In this document: positions 9,248-17,538 of the stretch, one piece after another
Position numbering within the stretch: position 1 is the stretch's first letter
Layout of the letters: each line of letters begins with the position of its first letter
Source: Flavobacteriales bacterium
Lineage (GTDB): Bacteria; Bacteroidota; Bacteroidia; UBA10329
NCBI GenBank assembly: GCA_020635535.1
Contig: JACJZP010000007.1
Span: 1-64,000 of the forward strand
Reading direction: 5' to 3'
DNA: 64,000 bases
Program-made: the position numbers and the translations under genes
The notes under the pieces: generated by a model
What the model was told of the DNA's origin: nothing
Database searches by the model: none
The model's input: only the letters and a program-made list of their open reading frames with translations

Positions 9248-9631
9248 TCAGTTAGCACCTTTCTTCTTGCGCTGAATCATGTCTTCTCCAGACTTCTCTA
9301 CTTCTTCAGCTTTCTGCTTTTTACCTTCAATGATGTTCTCAGCAGCGCTCTCAGCTTGTTGCTTCTTGCCTTCAATAATATTCTCAGGCTTCTTCTCAGC
9401 AGCAGGCTCAGCTTTTTCTTCAGAAGCAGCAGCGGTTTCAGCAGCAGCCTCAGCTTCAGCAGCGGCAGCAGCAGCGGCAGCCTCAGCGTCCAATTTTGCT
9501 TGCTCTACAGCCTTAATAGAATCCAATCTTGCCTGCTCAGCAGCAGCTTTTTCTTCAGCGCTTGGACCACCTCCGCAAGAGGCAAGAGCCAAGGTTCCAC
9601 CCAATAGGGCCAATGCAAATACTCTTTTCAT
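9248..9631 (-). CDS. Ala/Glu/Lys-rich lipoprotein, helical
   Basis: A 127-residue protein: lipoprotein signal with lipobox ending LASC (Cys18) then GGG, followed by an almost pure Ala/Glu/Lys segment predicted to be one long helix, possibly coiled coil. Near the C-terminus a ten-residue unit AENIIEGKKQ occurs twice about 15 residues apart, followed by a looser third copy (EDMIQRKKK). I chose ATG 9631 over an upstream start at 9664 because the shorter form begins with a classic signal peptide. It has its own -7 box and terminator, so it is monocistronic. I recognise no family; such proteins may tether the envelope or simply be low-complexity spacers. It lies between lipoprotein genes on the opposite strand. 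Confidence 0.75.
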   Translation of the reverse strand: MKRVFALALLGGTLALASCGGGPSAEEKAAAEQARLDSIKAVEQAKLDAEAAAAAAAAEAEAAAETAAASEEKAEPAAEKKPENIIEGKKQQAESAAENIIEGKKQKAEEVEKSGEDMIQRKKKGAN

Positions 9632-9661
9632 TTTACGATACGTTTTGGTTATGAGTTTGAG

Positions 9662-9669
9662 CAAAAATA
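9662..9669 (-). promoter_or_regulatory. Bacteroidetes -7 box for the Ala/Glu-rich lipoprotein
   Basis: Minus-strand TATTTTTG, an exact TAnnTTTG, 30 bases before the ATG at 9631. Confidence 0.45.
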
Positions 9670-9721
9670 GATTTTATTCAGGCAGTAACAATCGTCAATG
9701 GACCGCGGTTTGCAAACTGAT

Positions 9722-9729
9722 TATATTTG
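9722..9729 (+). promoter_or_regulatory. Bacteroidetes -7 box for the lipoprotein array
   Basis: TATATTTG, an exact TAnnTTTG, 17 bases before ATG 9747. It could drive the four genes 9747-11888, which follow without a visible terminator. Confidence 0.5.
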
Positions 9730-9746
9730 AGACATAATTTCAGGTG

Positions 9747-10226
9747 ATGAACAAGTTATTACTGGGTGTTTTCTGGGTGTCTGTTGGTCTTACTATCTAT
9801 TCTTGCACTCCGATAAGAGGCTGTACGGAAGAAACAGCGGACAATTTCAGCATTAATGCAGAGGAGGACGATGGAACCTGTATTCCATCAAGAGACAAAT
9901 TGATCGGCAATTTCACCTATACCGCTCTATGGACTGATGTTGTTACAGCTAACGACACCATTGTACTTGGCACCATTCAGGTAACAGAGGCAAATACAGC
10001 TCACAATGCCTTTAATATGAACTTTGATGGATCATTGTTTCTACAAGGCTCTGTTGCTCAGAACAACATTGTGTTTGAATATCACACGTTTGGAACTTCG
10101 ACATACACGGGTACAGGAACGTGGTTAGCAAATGATTCTGTAGATGCGGTTTTAGCCATTACTTACACCAATAGCCTACTTCCTGTTCCGCAGCCAATTG
10201 CTTATTACTGCACAAAAGTGAATTAA
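9747..10226 (+). CDS. Small lipoprotein, GC-DDGTC module (array member 1)
   Basis: A 159-residue lipoprotein. Signal peptide with lipobox IYSC (Cys20) followed by a short cysteine module that opens RGCTEETADNF and closes EEDDGTC. This is the motif GCT-x4-[AS]-x-NY-x3-A-x2-DDGSC, also known as a repeat in large secreted Bacteroidetes proteins. Next comes SRDKLIGNF and a beta-type C-terminal domain of about 105 residues with a YTGTGTW strand. First of four consecutive paralogues. ATG 9747 is preferred to GTG 9744. The acidic DD-rich loop between two cysteines may bind calcium, but that is inference. Function unknown. Confidence 0.75.
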   Translation: MNKLLLGVFWVSVGLTIYSCTPIRGCTEETADNFSINAEEDDGTCIPSRDKLIGNFTYTALWTDVVTANDTIVLGTIQVTEANTAHNAFNMNFDGSLFLQGSVAQNNIVFEYHTFGTSTYTGTGTWLANDSVDAVLAITYTNSLLPVPQPIAYYCTKVN

Positions 10227-10274
10227 GGGTAACCCTATTGTTCGCACTGCGTATCAGCGGGCAAAACCTGAATT

Positions 10275-10727
10275 TTGTTCGTTAGACCACTTCTTTTGGC
10301 TTTGGCCGTTATATCCTTGTTTGGCTGCAAGAAGAATGCAGGCTGCACGAAATTCGGTTCAGAGAACTATGATCATGAGGCGATCATTGACGATGGCTCA
10401 TGTATAGCAGCGAGAGATAAATTCCTTGGAACATTCCGGGTCTATTCAGACTGTTCAAGCACTCCATATTACTTAACAGTAAGTGAATCTACTGACGAGT
10501 ATGAGGTTACAATATCGAAGTTGGCCGATACGTTGAATGATGTGAATGCGCAGGTTTTCGGACAGAATATCACCATTGAACCACAAGCGGTTGGCACAGG
10601 AGTTAGTGTTGAGGGGGCTGGAGTCTCTTTACAACAGGACACGCTTGAGTTGTCAATTAGAATCCGCGATACGAGAAATGGAACTCTGGTCATTCATGAT
10701 TGTTTCGAACGCTGCTTCAGAGAATAA
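10275..10727 (+). CDS. Small lipoprotein, GC-DDGSC module (array member 2)
   Basis: A 150-residue lipoprotein starting at TTG 10275; an in-frame TGA six bases upstream leaves no ATG choice before the signal peptide. Lipobox LFGC (Cys18), then AGCTKFGSENY and IDDGSC, then ARDKFLGTF and a beta-rich domain ending in a Cys pair (HDCFERC). The middle of that domain (TISKLADTLNDVNAQVFGQ) lines up with the equivalent part of array members 3 and 4. Separated from member 1 by 48 bases with no terminator. No function can be assigned; surface or periplasmic exposure is expected from the lipobox. Confidence 0.72.
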   Translation: MFVRPLLLALAVISLFGCKKNAGCTKFGSENYDHEAIIDDGSCIAARDKFLGTFRVYSDCSSTPYYLTVSESTDEYEVTISKLADTLNDVNAQVFGQNITIEPQAVGTGVSVEGAGVSLQQDTLELSIRIRDTRNGTLVIHDCFERCFRE

Positions 10728-10813
10728 AGCTTGGAATGAACCATTGTTGTTAACAGTAAATTCACAAATTCTTACCTTCACAAATTGAACCTCAACATAG
10801 CCGTGTGCCAACC

Positions 10814-11332
10814 ATGAACAAAAACCTCTACATATTTCTCATAGGGATCATTTGTACTGCCGTTGCAATCGGGTGTCAGGAAAAGCGAGGATGTACGGAT
10901 GCATACTCTGACAATTATGACCCAGATGCCACGCAAGATGATGATACTTGCGTGCCGACAAGAGAAAAATTTGTGGGTGAATTTGAAGCAAACGGAACCA
11001 TTGAGATTGGTCAGGACACCTTGGTACCGTATCAACAAGTAGGTTTGAACATTGTAGACTCAACAGCTGTAGGTCCTACAGACCTGATTATAGGCATCAG
11101 CAATTTTGACGTTCCTGTTAATGCACTTTCTGCGCAGGTTTCCAGTACTTACAGGTTCTCAGTTATAAGGCAGTCATTAGGTTCTTACACCTACTGGGGA
11201 GAAGGAAACATTAACGGCAGGGTACTTGAAATTCACATGACCAGAACGGAGGAGATTACATTGCCAGACGCAACAACAACACTCGATACCATTTGGTTGA
11301 ACTTATATGCCATTAAAGAGCTTGAAGGATAA
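10814..11332 (+). CDS. Small lipoprotein, GC-DDDTC module (array member 3)
   Basis: A 172-residue lipoprotein. ATG 10814 starts the signal peptide (GTG 10805 would add three residues). Lipobox AIGC (Cys21), cysteine module RGCTDAYSDNYDPDA to DDDTC, then TREKFVGEF and a beta-type domain with ISNFDVPVNALSAQV and YWGEGNINGRVLEI, matching the corresponding strands in the sister genes. Unlike members 2 and 4 its C-terminal domain has no cysteines. The 3' end lies 16 bases before the next ATG. Its role is unknown; the four-gene series looks like successive duplication with divergence. Confidence 0.75.
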   Translation: MNKNLYIFLIGIICTAVAIGCQEKRGCTDAYSDNYDPDATQDDDTCVPTREKFVGEFEANGTIEIGQDTLVPYQQVGLNIVDSTAVGPTDLIIGISNFDVPVNALSAQVSSTYRFSVIRQSLGSYTYWGEGNINGRVLEIHMTRTEEITLPDATTTLDTIWLNLYAIKELEG

Positions 11333-11348
11333 ACGTTCAGATTCCACA

Positions 11349-11888
11349 ATGAGAAAATTGAACAACATACTGACCTATCATGCCTTCCCTGCAATTATTA
11401 TTGCGGCATTTGGTCTGGTAGTGGCTTTTTCCGGCTGCCGCGAGGAAGTAGGATGTACCAACAGAAAGTCTGATAACTACAACCCAGATGCCGTAAGGGA
11501 TGATGGCTCGTGCATCAATGCTCGCGATAAGTTTTTGGGCATCTATCGTGTGCTCATCATCAACTGGCCAGATAGCTTACCAGACAGGCAGGATCCAACG
11601 CTGCGATATATGACGGTAGCAGAGGATAACCTTCGAGAACCAGAGGATGATATCAAGTTCTTGAACTTCGGTATGGATAGTCTGACGGTTAGAGCCTTGG
11701 TCAACAAACATTACATAGACATTCCGATGCAGAATTTGAGTGTCCATGGAATTCCAATGACATTTATTGGTGAGGGTCACATTGACGATGATGGTTATCT
11801 AACCGTGCTCTACAACGTTAAGTTGATGCAAACGGGCCAAATTGTCTGCGAAGATTGTCTGATCTTTGGTCAGCGGTTGGATAACTGA
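11349..11888 (+). CDS. Small lipoprotein, GC-DDGSC module (array member 4)
   Basis: A 179-residue lipoprotein. ATG 11349 starts the signal sequence; a longer form from 11307 would overlap the upstream gene and is rejected. Lipobox FSGC (Cys30), cysteine module VGCTNRKSDNYNPDAV to DDGSC, then ARDKFLGIY and a beta-type domain with FGMDSLTVRALV, FIGEGHIDDDGYLTVLYN and a C-terminal Cys pair (CEDC). It is the last of the array and lies 24 bases before the LtaS-like gene, so read-through is possible. Function unknown. Confidence 0.75.
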   Translation: MRKLNNILTYHAFPAIIIAAFGLVVAFSGCREEVGCTNRKSDNYNPDAVRDDGSCINARDKFLGIYRVLIINWPDSLPDRQDPTLRYMTVAEDNLREPEDDIKFLNFGMDSLTVRALVNKHYIDIPMQNLSVHGIPMTFIGEGHIDDDGYLTVLYNVKLMQTGQIVCEDCLIFGQRLDN

Positions 11889-11912
11889 TTCAAGACATCT
11901 TAAAGTATAAGA

Positions 11913-13796
11913 ATGAACCGATATTTCTGGAAAAGATCTATCGGTTCTTTGCTTATTGCACTTGCCTCGCTTCAGCTTACGCGTCTTGTTTTCTTTCTGA
12001 ACCTGAAAAGTTATTTCAAGGTTCCCGCAGAAGAAGTTGTTCATGCTTTTTTGCAAGGAATCCAGTTTGACCTTGTTTCAGTTGCCTTCCTACTTGGGCC
12101 GTTCTTTTTGGCAATTCCACTTGTAAAGGATGCTGCGCTGCGAGGTTTTTTCAGATGGTATTATTTGGCGGCATTGGCCTTTGCCAATCTGGTAAATTGC
12201 ATCGATGCGGAATTCTTCAAGTTCACTGCACGAAGATCCACCGATGATCTTGTGGAATTCGCTTTCCTGAGTGATGACCTGTTCAACATAGCCCCTAACC
12301 TACTCAGCTATTTCTGGTATCTATTGGCCTTTTACGGACTGATAATGGTGGTCACATATTTTCTGATCACCAAACTATTGTCCAGTAATTCTGAAAAGAG
12401 CACACCAAATTGGTTCGGCTTGCCAATTACCGTTGTCTTTCTGGTTATTGCTTCGAGAGGCGGATTCAACAAGCCTTTGTCCATAATTGATGCAGGAAAA
12501 TTACAACCGCACCTGAGCCCAGTGGTGTTGAATACCTCATTTACCATGCTGAAAACGGTCGGCAAACCAGAATTGGCGGAATACTCCTTCCCTTCTGAGG
12601 AAAAAGCCGATATGAGCCCCGTGATTTTCCCCACAAATGATTCTGGCTCTACCAATCTCAGCGGACAAAATGTGGTCATCATCATCATGGAAAGTATGGC
12701 CTCCGAATATATTGGAGCACTGAATGGACTCGGGCATACCTACACGCCTTTTGTTGATTCGCTTTGCAGCAGATCACTCGTTTTTCAGAACGCATTTTCC
12801 AACGGACACCGATCCATAGAGGGAATTCCTGCTGTTGTTGCATCCATTCCGACTTTGATGTACGAAGCATACAGCACTTCGAAATATGCTTCCAATGAGA
12901 TCACGTCCATGGCTAACCTGCTGAAGCGGAAAGGTTACTACACTTCGTTCATGCATGGTGGCAATAAGAATTCAATGAATTTCGAGTCGTTTGCAACGCA
13001 TGCAGGATATGATCTGGTCTACGACAGAGACGATTACCCATTTCCAGATGAACATTATGATGGTTATTGGGGAATTTCAGACCATTATTTTCTGAACCAA
13101 TGCGTTGATGAATTCAGTTCATTCCCCAAACCGTTCTTCAGTAGTGTTTTCACACTTTCAAGTCACCATCCGTACGCATTCCCGGCAGAGTATCATGATC
13201 GTTTTCCGAAAGGAAATCTCCCGATACACGAAAGCATCGGATATGCAGATGAAGCATTGCGACAGTTCTTTCGAAATGCTTCAAAAACAGATTGGTACCA
13301 GAACACGCTGTTTATTATTACTGCCGATCACACATCGCTATCTGAATACCAGCAGTTTCAAAATAAGATCGGCTCAATCAGAATACCGATCATCTTTTTT
13401 CATCCATCTGATTCCATTCTGGTCGGAAAACCCTATCAGATCATGCAGCAGACCGATATTTTGCCTACAGCACTATCCCTACTGAACTATGACCAACCTT
13501 ATTTTGCGTTGGGTGTTGATGCGTTGAATCCATCTGCAGAACACATGGCGGTTGCATTCAAACAGGACCAATTTCAACTTTATAGAAATGATCTTCTGAT
13601 ATGTTCCGATGGTTCTGACATCACCCTGGCATATCATGTACGTGGAAATGAACTTGAAAAATGTGATGAGAGCGAACTCAACTTAGCGGCCATTAAAGAG
13701 AATGAAGCTTATTTGAAAGCTTACATTGAGAACTATTCCTTTGCTTTGAACCACAATGCCATGACCTTTGAGCGTTGGATGGAAGCAGAAAGATGA
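11913..13796 (+). CDS. LtaS/MdoB-like sulfatase-fold membrane transferase
   Basis: A 627-residue protein. About five transmembrane helices in the first 190 residues are followed by an extracytoplasmic sulfatase-fold domain of the LTA synthase / phosphoglycerol transferase family (alkaline phosphatase superfamily). Visible motifs: metal-binding ESMASEY, nucleophile region NGHRSIEGIPAV (Ser301 where Thr is usual), HGGNKNSMNFES, WGISDHYF, SSHHPY and ITADHTS. Family members transfer glycerophosphate (or phosphoethanolamine) from phospholipids to envelope polymers or glycans, releasing diacylglycerol. The stop overlaps the start of the lipid kinase gene by four bases (ATGA), so the two are translationally coupled. 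The exact acceptor in this Gram-negative organism is unknown. Confidence 0.8.
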   Translation: MNRYFWKRSIGSLLIALASLQLTRLVFFLNLKSYFKVPAEEVVHAFLQGIQFDLVSVAFLLGPFFLAIPLVKDAALRGFFRWYYLAALAFANLVNCIDAEFFKFTARRSTDDLVEFAFLSDDLFNIAPNLLSYFWYLLAFYGLIMVVTYFLITKLLSSNSEKSTPNWFGLPITVVFLVIASRGGFNKPLSIIDAGKLQPHLSPVVLNTSFTMLKTVGKPELAEYSFPSEEKADMSPVIFPTNDSGSTNLSGQNVVIIIMESMASEYIGALNGLGHTYTPFVDSLCSRSLVFQNAFSNGHRSIEGIPAVVASIPTLMYEAYSTSKYASNEITSMANLLKRKGYYTSFMHGGNKNSMNFESFATHAGYDLVYDRDDYPFPDEHYDGYWGISDHYFLNQCVDEFSSFPKPFFSSVFTLSSHHPYAFPAEYHDRFPKGNLPIHESIGYADEALRQFFRNASKTDWYQNTLFIITADHTSLSEYQQFQNKIGSIRIPIIFFHPSDSILVGKPYQIMQQTDILPTALSLLNYDQPYFALGVDALNPSAEHMAVAFKQDQFQLYRNDLLICSDGSDITLAYHVRGNELEKCDESELNLAAIKENEAYLKAYIENYSFALNHNAMTFERWMEAER

Positions 13797-14680
13797 AGAC
13801 CAAGATCAGGATCATAGTGAATCCCGTTTCGGGAAGCGGAAGAAGGAAGAAGGCATTGAAGATGATCGAAGAGCATTTGGACACCTCCAAATTCGATTAC
13901 GAGTTGGTAAAGACCGAGTATCACCGTCACGCAACGGAACTTACCCAACAAGCAATTGATGATGGTTGCTTTGCAGTGATTATTGCTGGCGGAGATGGAT
14001 CCGTAAATGAGGTTGGGGCCACCTTGGCAGGCACAGACGTTGCATTGGGAATTATTCCAGCTGGTTCTGGTAACGGGCTTGCCAGGTCTTTAGGTATTCC
14101 AATGAATCCGAAGAAAGCCGTTGAGAACATCAACAACTTCAAATTCAGAACAATAGATACTGGTCTCGCCAACGGAATAGCCTTTATGAACATGGCCGGA
14201 GTGGGGTTTGATGCGGCAGTTTGCGATGCATTCCATCAACAGAAAACACGTGGTCTTTTCAAGTATTTTGTCTTAGGCGTGAGGTTGATAACCGGTTACA
14301 AATTGCAGAGATACAAGGTAACAGCAGATGGCCGCGATTTTGAGCGCAAGGCATGGCAGATAGACCTTGCCAACTCTTCGCAATACGGAAACGATGCCTT
14401 AGTGGCTCCAAAAGCCTTGGTTGATGACGGAATGTTGGATGCCGTGGTACTGAATCCGATGCCTATCGTACAGATGTTCATCAATTTCTACCGTCTATTT
14501 CAGGGAAATCTACATCAGAGCAAATACATTAAGACGTTCAAATTCAAAAAGATGACCATTGTGCAAGATCGAGATGATGTGGCACATTTAGATGGCGATC
14601 CGTTTGATCTGGGGAAGGTCATTGAATTTGAGATAAACCCAATGTCTTTAAAAGTAATTGTGCCTAATGGGAAAGGATAA
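13793..14680 (+). CDS. Diacylglycerol kinase-like lipid kinase (YegS/DgkB family)
   Basis: A 295-residue soluble lipid kinase. It opens with IRIIVNPVSGSG, has the nucleotide-binding GGDGS motif at 66-70 followed by VNEV, and PAGSGNGLARSLG at about 89-101, all typical of the DAGK catalytic domain; the C-terminal half is the usual beta-sandwich (…VAHLDGDPF…). It phosphorylates diacylglycerol or a related lipid using ATP. ATG 13793 overlaps the stop of the LtaS-like gene by four bases; the in-frame ATG at 13775 lies inside that gene and is rejected. Pairing with an enzyme that releases diacylglycerol points to recycling of diacylglycerol to phosphatidic acid. Its own 3' end overlaps the next gene by 14 bases. 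Confidence 0.9.
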   Translation: MKTKIRIIVNPVSGSGRRKKALKMIEEHLDTSKFDYELVKTEYHRHATELTQQAIDDGCFAVIIAGGDGSVNEVGATLAGTDVALGIIPAGSGNGLARSLGIPMNPKKAVENINNFKFRTIDTGLANGIAFMNMAGVGFDAAVCDAFHQQKTRGLFKYFVLGVRLITGYKLQRYKVTADGRDFERKAWQIDLANSSQYGNDALVAPKALVDDGMLDAVVLNPMPIVQMFINFYRLFQGNLHQSKYIKTFKFKKMTIVQDRDDVAHLDGDPFDLGKVIEFEINPMSLKVIVPNGKG

Positions 14681-15038
14681 GCCAAAATCTGCCAAAGGAT
14701 TGGAAAGCCTTGGTGCGTTGTTCAACATACAGTCCAGTGAAGACAGAGAGATTGAAAATACATTGGATGAGGAACAGGAAGAAATTTCGGCATCCAAGTT
14801 CGACCTGAGAGTAAGTCTGGATAAAAAGCAGCGAAAAGGGAAAGCCGTTACGTTGGTCACGGGTTTTGGTGACCTGCATCCTGACGACATTGAAGATCTT
14901 GCAAAGATGCTGAAGCAGAAATGTGGTGTGGGCGGTGGCGCAAAAGATGGAGAAATTCTGATTCAAGGAGACCATGTGAACAAGGTTATCGGGCTATTGA
15001 AAGACGAAGGATTCAAAGTAAAACGAAGCGGAGGATAG
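14667..15038 (+). CDS. SUI1/eIF1-like translation factor (YciH family)
   Basis: A 123-residue protein. A variable charged N-terminal part (1-55) precedes a SUI1 domain: LDKKQRKGKAVTLVTGF at about 52-68, LAKMLKQKCGVGGGAKDG and ILIQGDH…VNKVIGLL. This is the bacterial homologue of eukaryotic initiation factor 1, a small ribosome-binding fold thought to affect initiation fidelity. ATG 14667 lies inside the end of the lipid kinase gene (14-base overlap) and the next gene starts two bases after its stop, so it is in the middle of a compact operon. Function in bacteria is not well defined. Confidence 0.88.
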   Translation: MGKDKPKSAKGLESLGALFNIQSSEDREIENTLDEEQEEISASKFDLRVSLDKKQRKGKAVTLVTGFGDLHPDDIEDLAKMLKQKCGVGGGAKDGEILIQGDHVNKVIGLLKDEGFKVKRSGG

Positions 15039-15040
15039 CA

Positions 15041-15796
15041 GTGCGGTACTTCATGAAACTGGCATACAATGGAACCGATTTCAATGGTTGGCAAATTCAG
15101 GATAATGCGCCAAGCATTCAGCAGGAAATTGAGGAAAAACTGAGCACCATTCTTCAGGTAAAAACGCCAATTGTTGGTTGCGGAAGAACTGACACAGGTG
15201 TACATGCCAAGCAGTATTTCGCTCATTTTGAGGCTGAGAAAATTCCCTTGGAATTTCCAGAGCTTCAACACAAACTGAACTCAATGCTTCCGTGGGGAAT
15301 TGCCATTCAAAGCATTTTTCCTGTTACGCAAGATGCCCATGCACGCTTCAGTGCAGCGAAACGCAGCTACGAGTACCGAATCATCACGGAAAAAAATCCA
15401 TTTGAGCACAACAGGGCTTACCGTTTCAATCTTCCACTTGACATTGAAGCCATGAACAACGCTTGCCAATTGATGTTAGGAGAACAGGATTTCGGCTGCT
15501 TCTGTAAATCGAATTCAGACAACATGACCGACATCTGCACGGTTTACCATGCAAAATGGTCCATCGAAAACAATTTGATCTTGTTCAACATTACCGCCAA
15601 TCGATTTTTACGCAACATGGTCAGAGCCATTGTTGGAACCCTACTTGAAGTTGGACAGAACAGAATGAGCTTGGAAGATTTTCAGGCGGTTCTCGATTCC
15701 AAAGACCGCAAAGCAGCGGGCCGTTCGGTTCCTGCACACGGCCTATATTTGACCGCTGTTGAATACCCCCAAGAAATCTTTCTGCAAACCCCGTGA
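15041..15796 (+). CDS. truA: tRNA pseudouridine(38-40) synthase TruA
   Basis: A 251-residue TruA, which converts U38-U40 of the tRNA anticodon stem to pseudouridine. The catalytic aspartate is Asp51 in GRTDTGVHA, and the C-terminal signatures NRFLRNMVRAIVGTLLEVG and PAHGLYL are present. I start it at GTG 15041, two bases after the SUI1 stop, giving the usual RYFMKLAYNGTDFNGWQ opening; the longer frame back to 14921 is a shadow of the SUI1 gene. Its TGA overlaps the GTG start of the ABC transporter by four bases (GTGA). Full length for the family. Confidence 0.93.
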   Translation: MRYFMKLAYNGTDFNGWQIQDNAPSIQQEIEEKLSTILQVKTPIVGCGRTDTGVHAKQYFAHFEAEKIPLEFPELQHKLNSMLPWGIAIQSIFPVTQDAHARFSAAKRSYEYRIITEKNPFEHNRAYRFNLPLDIEAMNNACQLMLGEQDFGCFCKSNSDNMTDICTVYHAKWSIENNLILFNITANRFLRNMVRAIVGTLLEVGQNRMSLEDFQAVLDSKDRKAAGRSVPAHGLYLTAVEYPQEIFLQTP

Positions 15797-17538
15797 GCGA
15801 AGTAACTGGAAAAGCCGTTGACCTCGACATTCTCAGTCGAGTAATGAAATACGTGAAACCGTATCGGTCACGGTTCATTTTCACGTTCGTTCTCACATTG
15901 CTTATCGCCCTGGTCTCTCCGCTCAGGCCAATGCTCATTCAATATGCCTTCGACCACTACATAGTCCTTCCGGACCCTGACGGACTGCTTCTGATGACCT
16001 TACTTATAATTGGAGTGCTTTTATTGGAAGCTGTTCTTTACTACTTCTACACCTACTCTGCCAATTGGCTCGGGCAAACAGTGATCAAAGACCTGAGAAC
16101 GGAACTCTACGACCACATCAATCAACTCAAACTGCAGTATTTCGACAGGACCGCGATAGGAACGCTGGTAACGCGGGTCGTATCAGACATTGAGACCATT
16201 GCCGACATCTTCGCCAACGGAATCCTCATCATTTTTGGAGATGTTTTGAAGCTCCTCACAATAATTGCAGTGATGTTCTATGTGGATTGGCAGCTCACAC
16301 TTATTTCTTTGGCTACAATTCCTATTCTACTGGTTGCTACTTACATTTTCAAGAATGGTATCCGCTCCTCGTTTCAAGATGTTCGCACCCAAGTTTCAAG
16401 ACTGAACGCCTTCTTGCAGGAGCACATCACTGGAATGCATATTGTGCAGGTTTTCAACCGCGAGGAACGAGAAATGGAACGCTTCAAAACCATTAATGCA
16501 CAGCATCGAGATGCACATATCCGTTCGGTCTGGTACTACTCCATTTTTCTTCCTGTGGTAGAAATACTTTCGGCCACATCGCTTGGACTCATCGTATGGT
16601 ACGGATCCCGTCAGGTAATGGACACCGATGTAACTGTTGGGCATCTGGTGGCTTTCATTCTCTATATCCACATGTTGTTTCGCCCCATCAGAGAATTGGC
16701 AGATAAGTTCAACACGCTTCAAATGGGAATGGTAAGTTCAGAACGTGTTTTCCGAGTGCTTGATACCAACGAATACATTGAAGACAATGGCATTGCAGCG
16801 CCAACCGAGATCAAAGGCGATATCGAATTTGACCACGTTTGGTTCGCTTACAAACAGGATGATTACGTACTTAAAGACATCTCATTTAAGATAGATCAAG
16901 GAGAAACCTTGGCACTTGTTGGTGCAACCGGTTCTGGTAAAACCAGCATCATCAACCTGTTAAGTCGTTTCTACGAATTTGAAAAAGGTGATATTCTGGT
17001 TGATGGTCAGAGTATTCGCGAATACCCAAAAGAGTTTCTAAGAAAGAACATTGCGGTTGTGCTGCAGGATGTATTCCTGTTCTCCGACACCATTTACCGC
17101 AACATTACGCTTGGAGACGACTCCATATCGTTGGATACCGTGATTCAAGCCGCCAAAGATTTTGGCGCACACGATTTCATCTCTGAACTACCAGGCGGTT
17201 ACGATTACAACGTAATGGAGCGCGGGGCCATGCTTTCGGTCGGACAACGGCAGCTTATTTCCTTCATCCGCGCTTACATTCACAATCCGGCCATTCTGGT
17301 ACTGGATGAGGCCACATCATCCATTGACACGGAAAGCGAACATATCATTCAGCACGCGCTTGAAAAACTGATGGAAGGTCGAACTTCCATTGTTATTGCA
17401 CACCGTTTAGCAACCATCCAGAACGCAGATAAGATCCTTGTTCTGGAAAAGGGAAAAGTACTTGAGATGGGGTCGCACCAAGACCTGCTTGAGAATGATG
17501 GACACTATCGAACCCTGTTCGAATTGCAGTTCAGTTAA
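15793..17538 (+). CDS. ABC exporter, fused membrane and ATPase domains (MsbA-like)
   Basis: A 581-residue type IV (exporter) ABC half-transporter: six-helix membrane domain to about 320, then the nucleotide-binding domain with Walker A GATGSGKT at 377-384, signature LSVGQRQ near 479, and Walker B ILVLDEATS near 502-510, followed by the H-loop histidine (VIAHRLAT). It would act as a homodimer or with a partner to export lipid, drug or peptide; the family name (MsbA/multidrug) does not prove the substrate. Start codon GTG overlaps the truA stop. It is last in the operon that began with the LtaS-like gene, so an envelope lipid substrate would fit. The 3' end overlaps the convergent DUF4293 gene by four bases. 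Confidence 0.88.
   Translation: MSEVTGKAVDLDILSRVMKYVKPYRSRFIFTFVLTLLIALVSPLRPMLIQYAFDHYIVLPDPDGLLLMTLLIIGVLLLEAVLYYFYTYSANWLGQTVIKDLRTELYDHINQLKLQYFDRTAIGTLVTRVVSDIETIADIFANGILIIFGDVLKLLTIIAVMFYVDWQLTLISLATIPILLVATYIFKNGIRSSFQDVRTQVSRLNAFLQEHITGMHIVQVFNREEREMERFKTINAQHRDAHIRSVWYYSIFLPVVEILSATSLGLIVWYGSRQVMDTDVTVGHLVAFILYIHMLFRPIRELADKFNTLQMGMVSSERVFRVLDTNEYIEDNGIAAPTEIKGDIEFDHVWFAYKQDDYVLKDISFKIDQGETLALVGATGSGKTSIINLLSRFYEFEKGDILVDGQSIREYPKEFLRKNIAVVLQDVFLFSDTIYRNITLGDDSISLDTVIQAAKDFGAHDFISELPGGYDYNVMERGAMLSVGQRQLISFIRAYIHNPAILVLDEATSSIDTESEHIIQHALEKLMEGRTSIVIAHRLATIQNADKILVLEKGKVLEMGSHQDLLENDGHYRTLFELQFS

Noticed and set aside
9279..9737. Plus-strand Ser/Ala-rich frame over the Ala/Glu lipoprotein
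   Set aside because: It is the antisense of an alanine-rich helix (GCA/GCT codons read backwards as Ser/Ala/Cys) and lacks a start context.
14921..15040. Longer TruA starting inside the SUI1 gene
   Set aside because: The extra 40 residues are a frame-shifted shadow of the SUI1 coding sequence; GTG at 15041 matches the family N-terminus.
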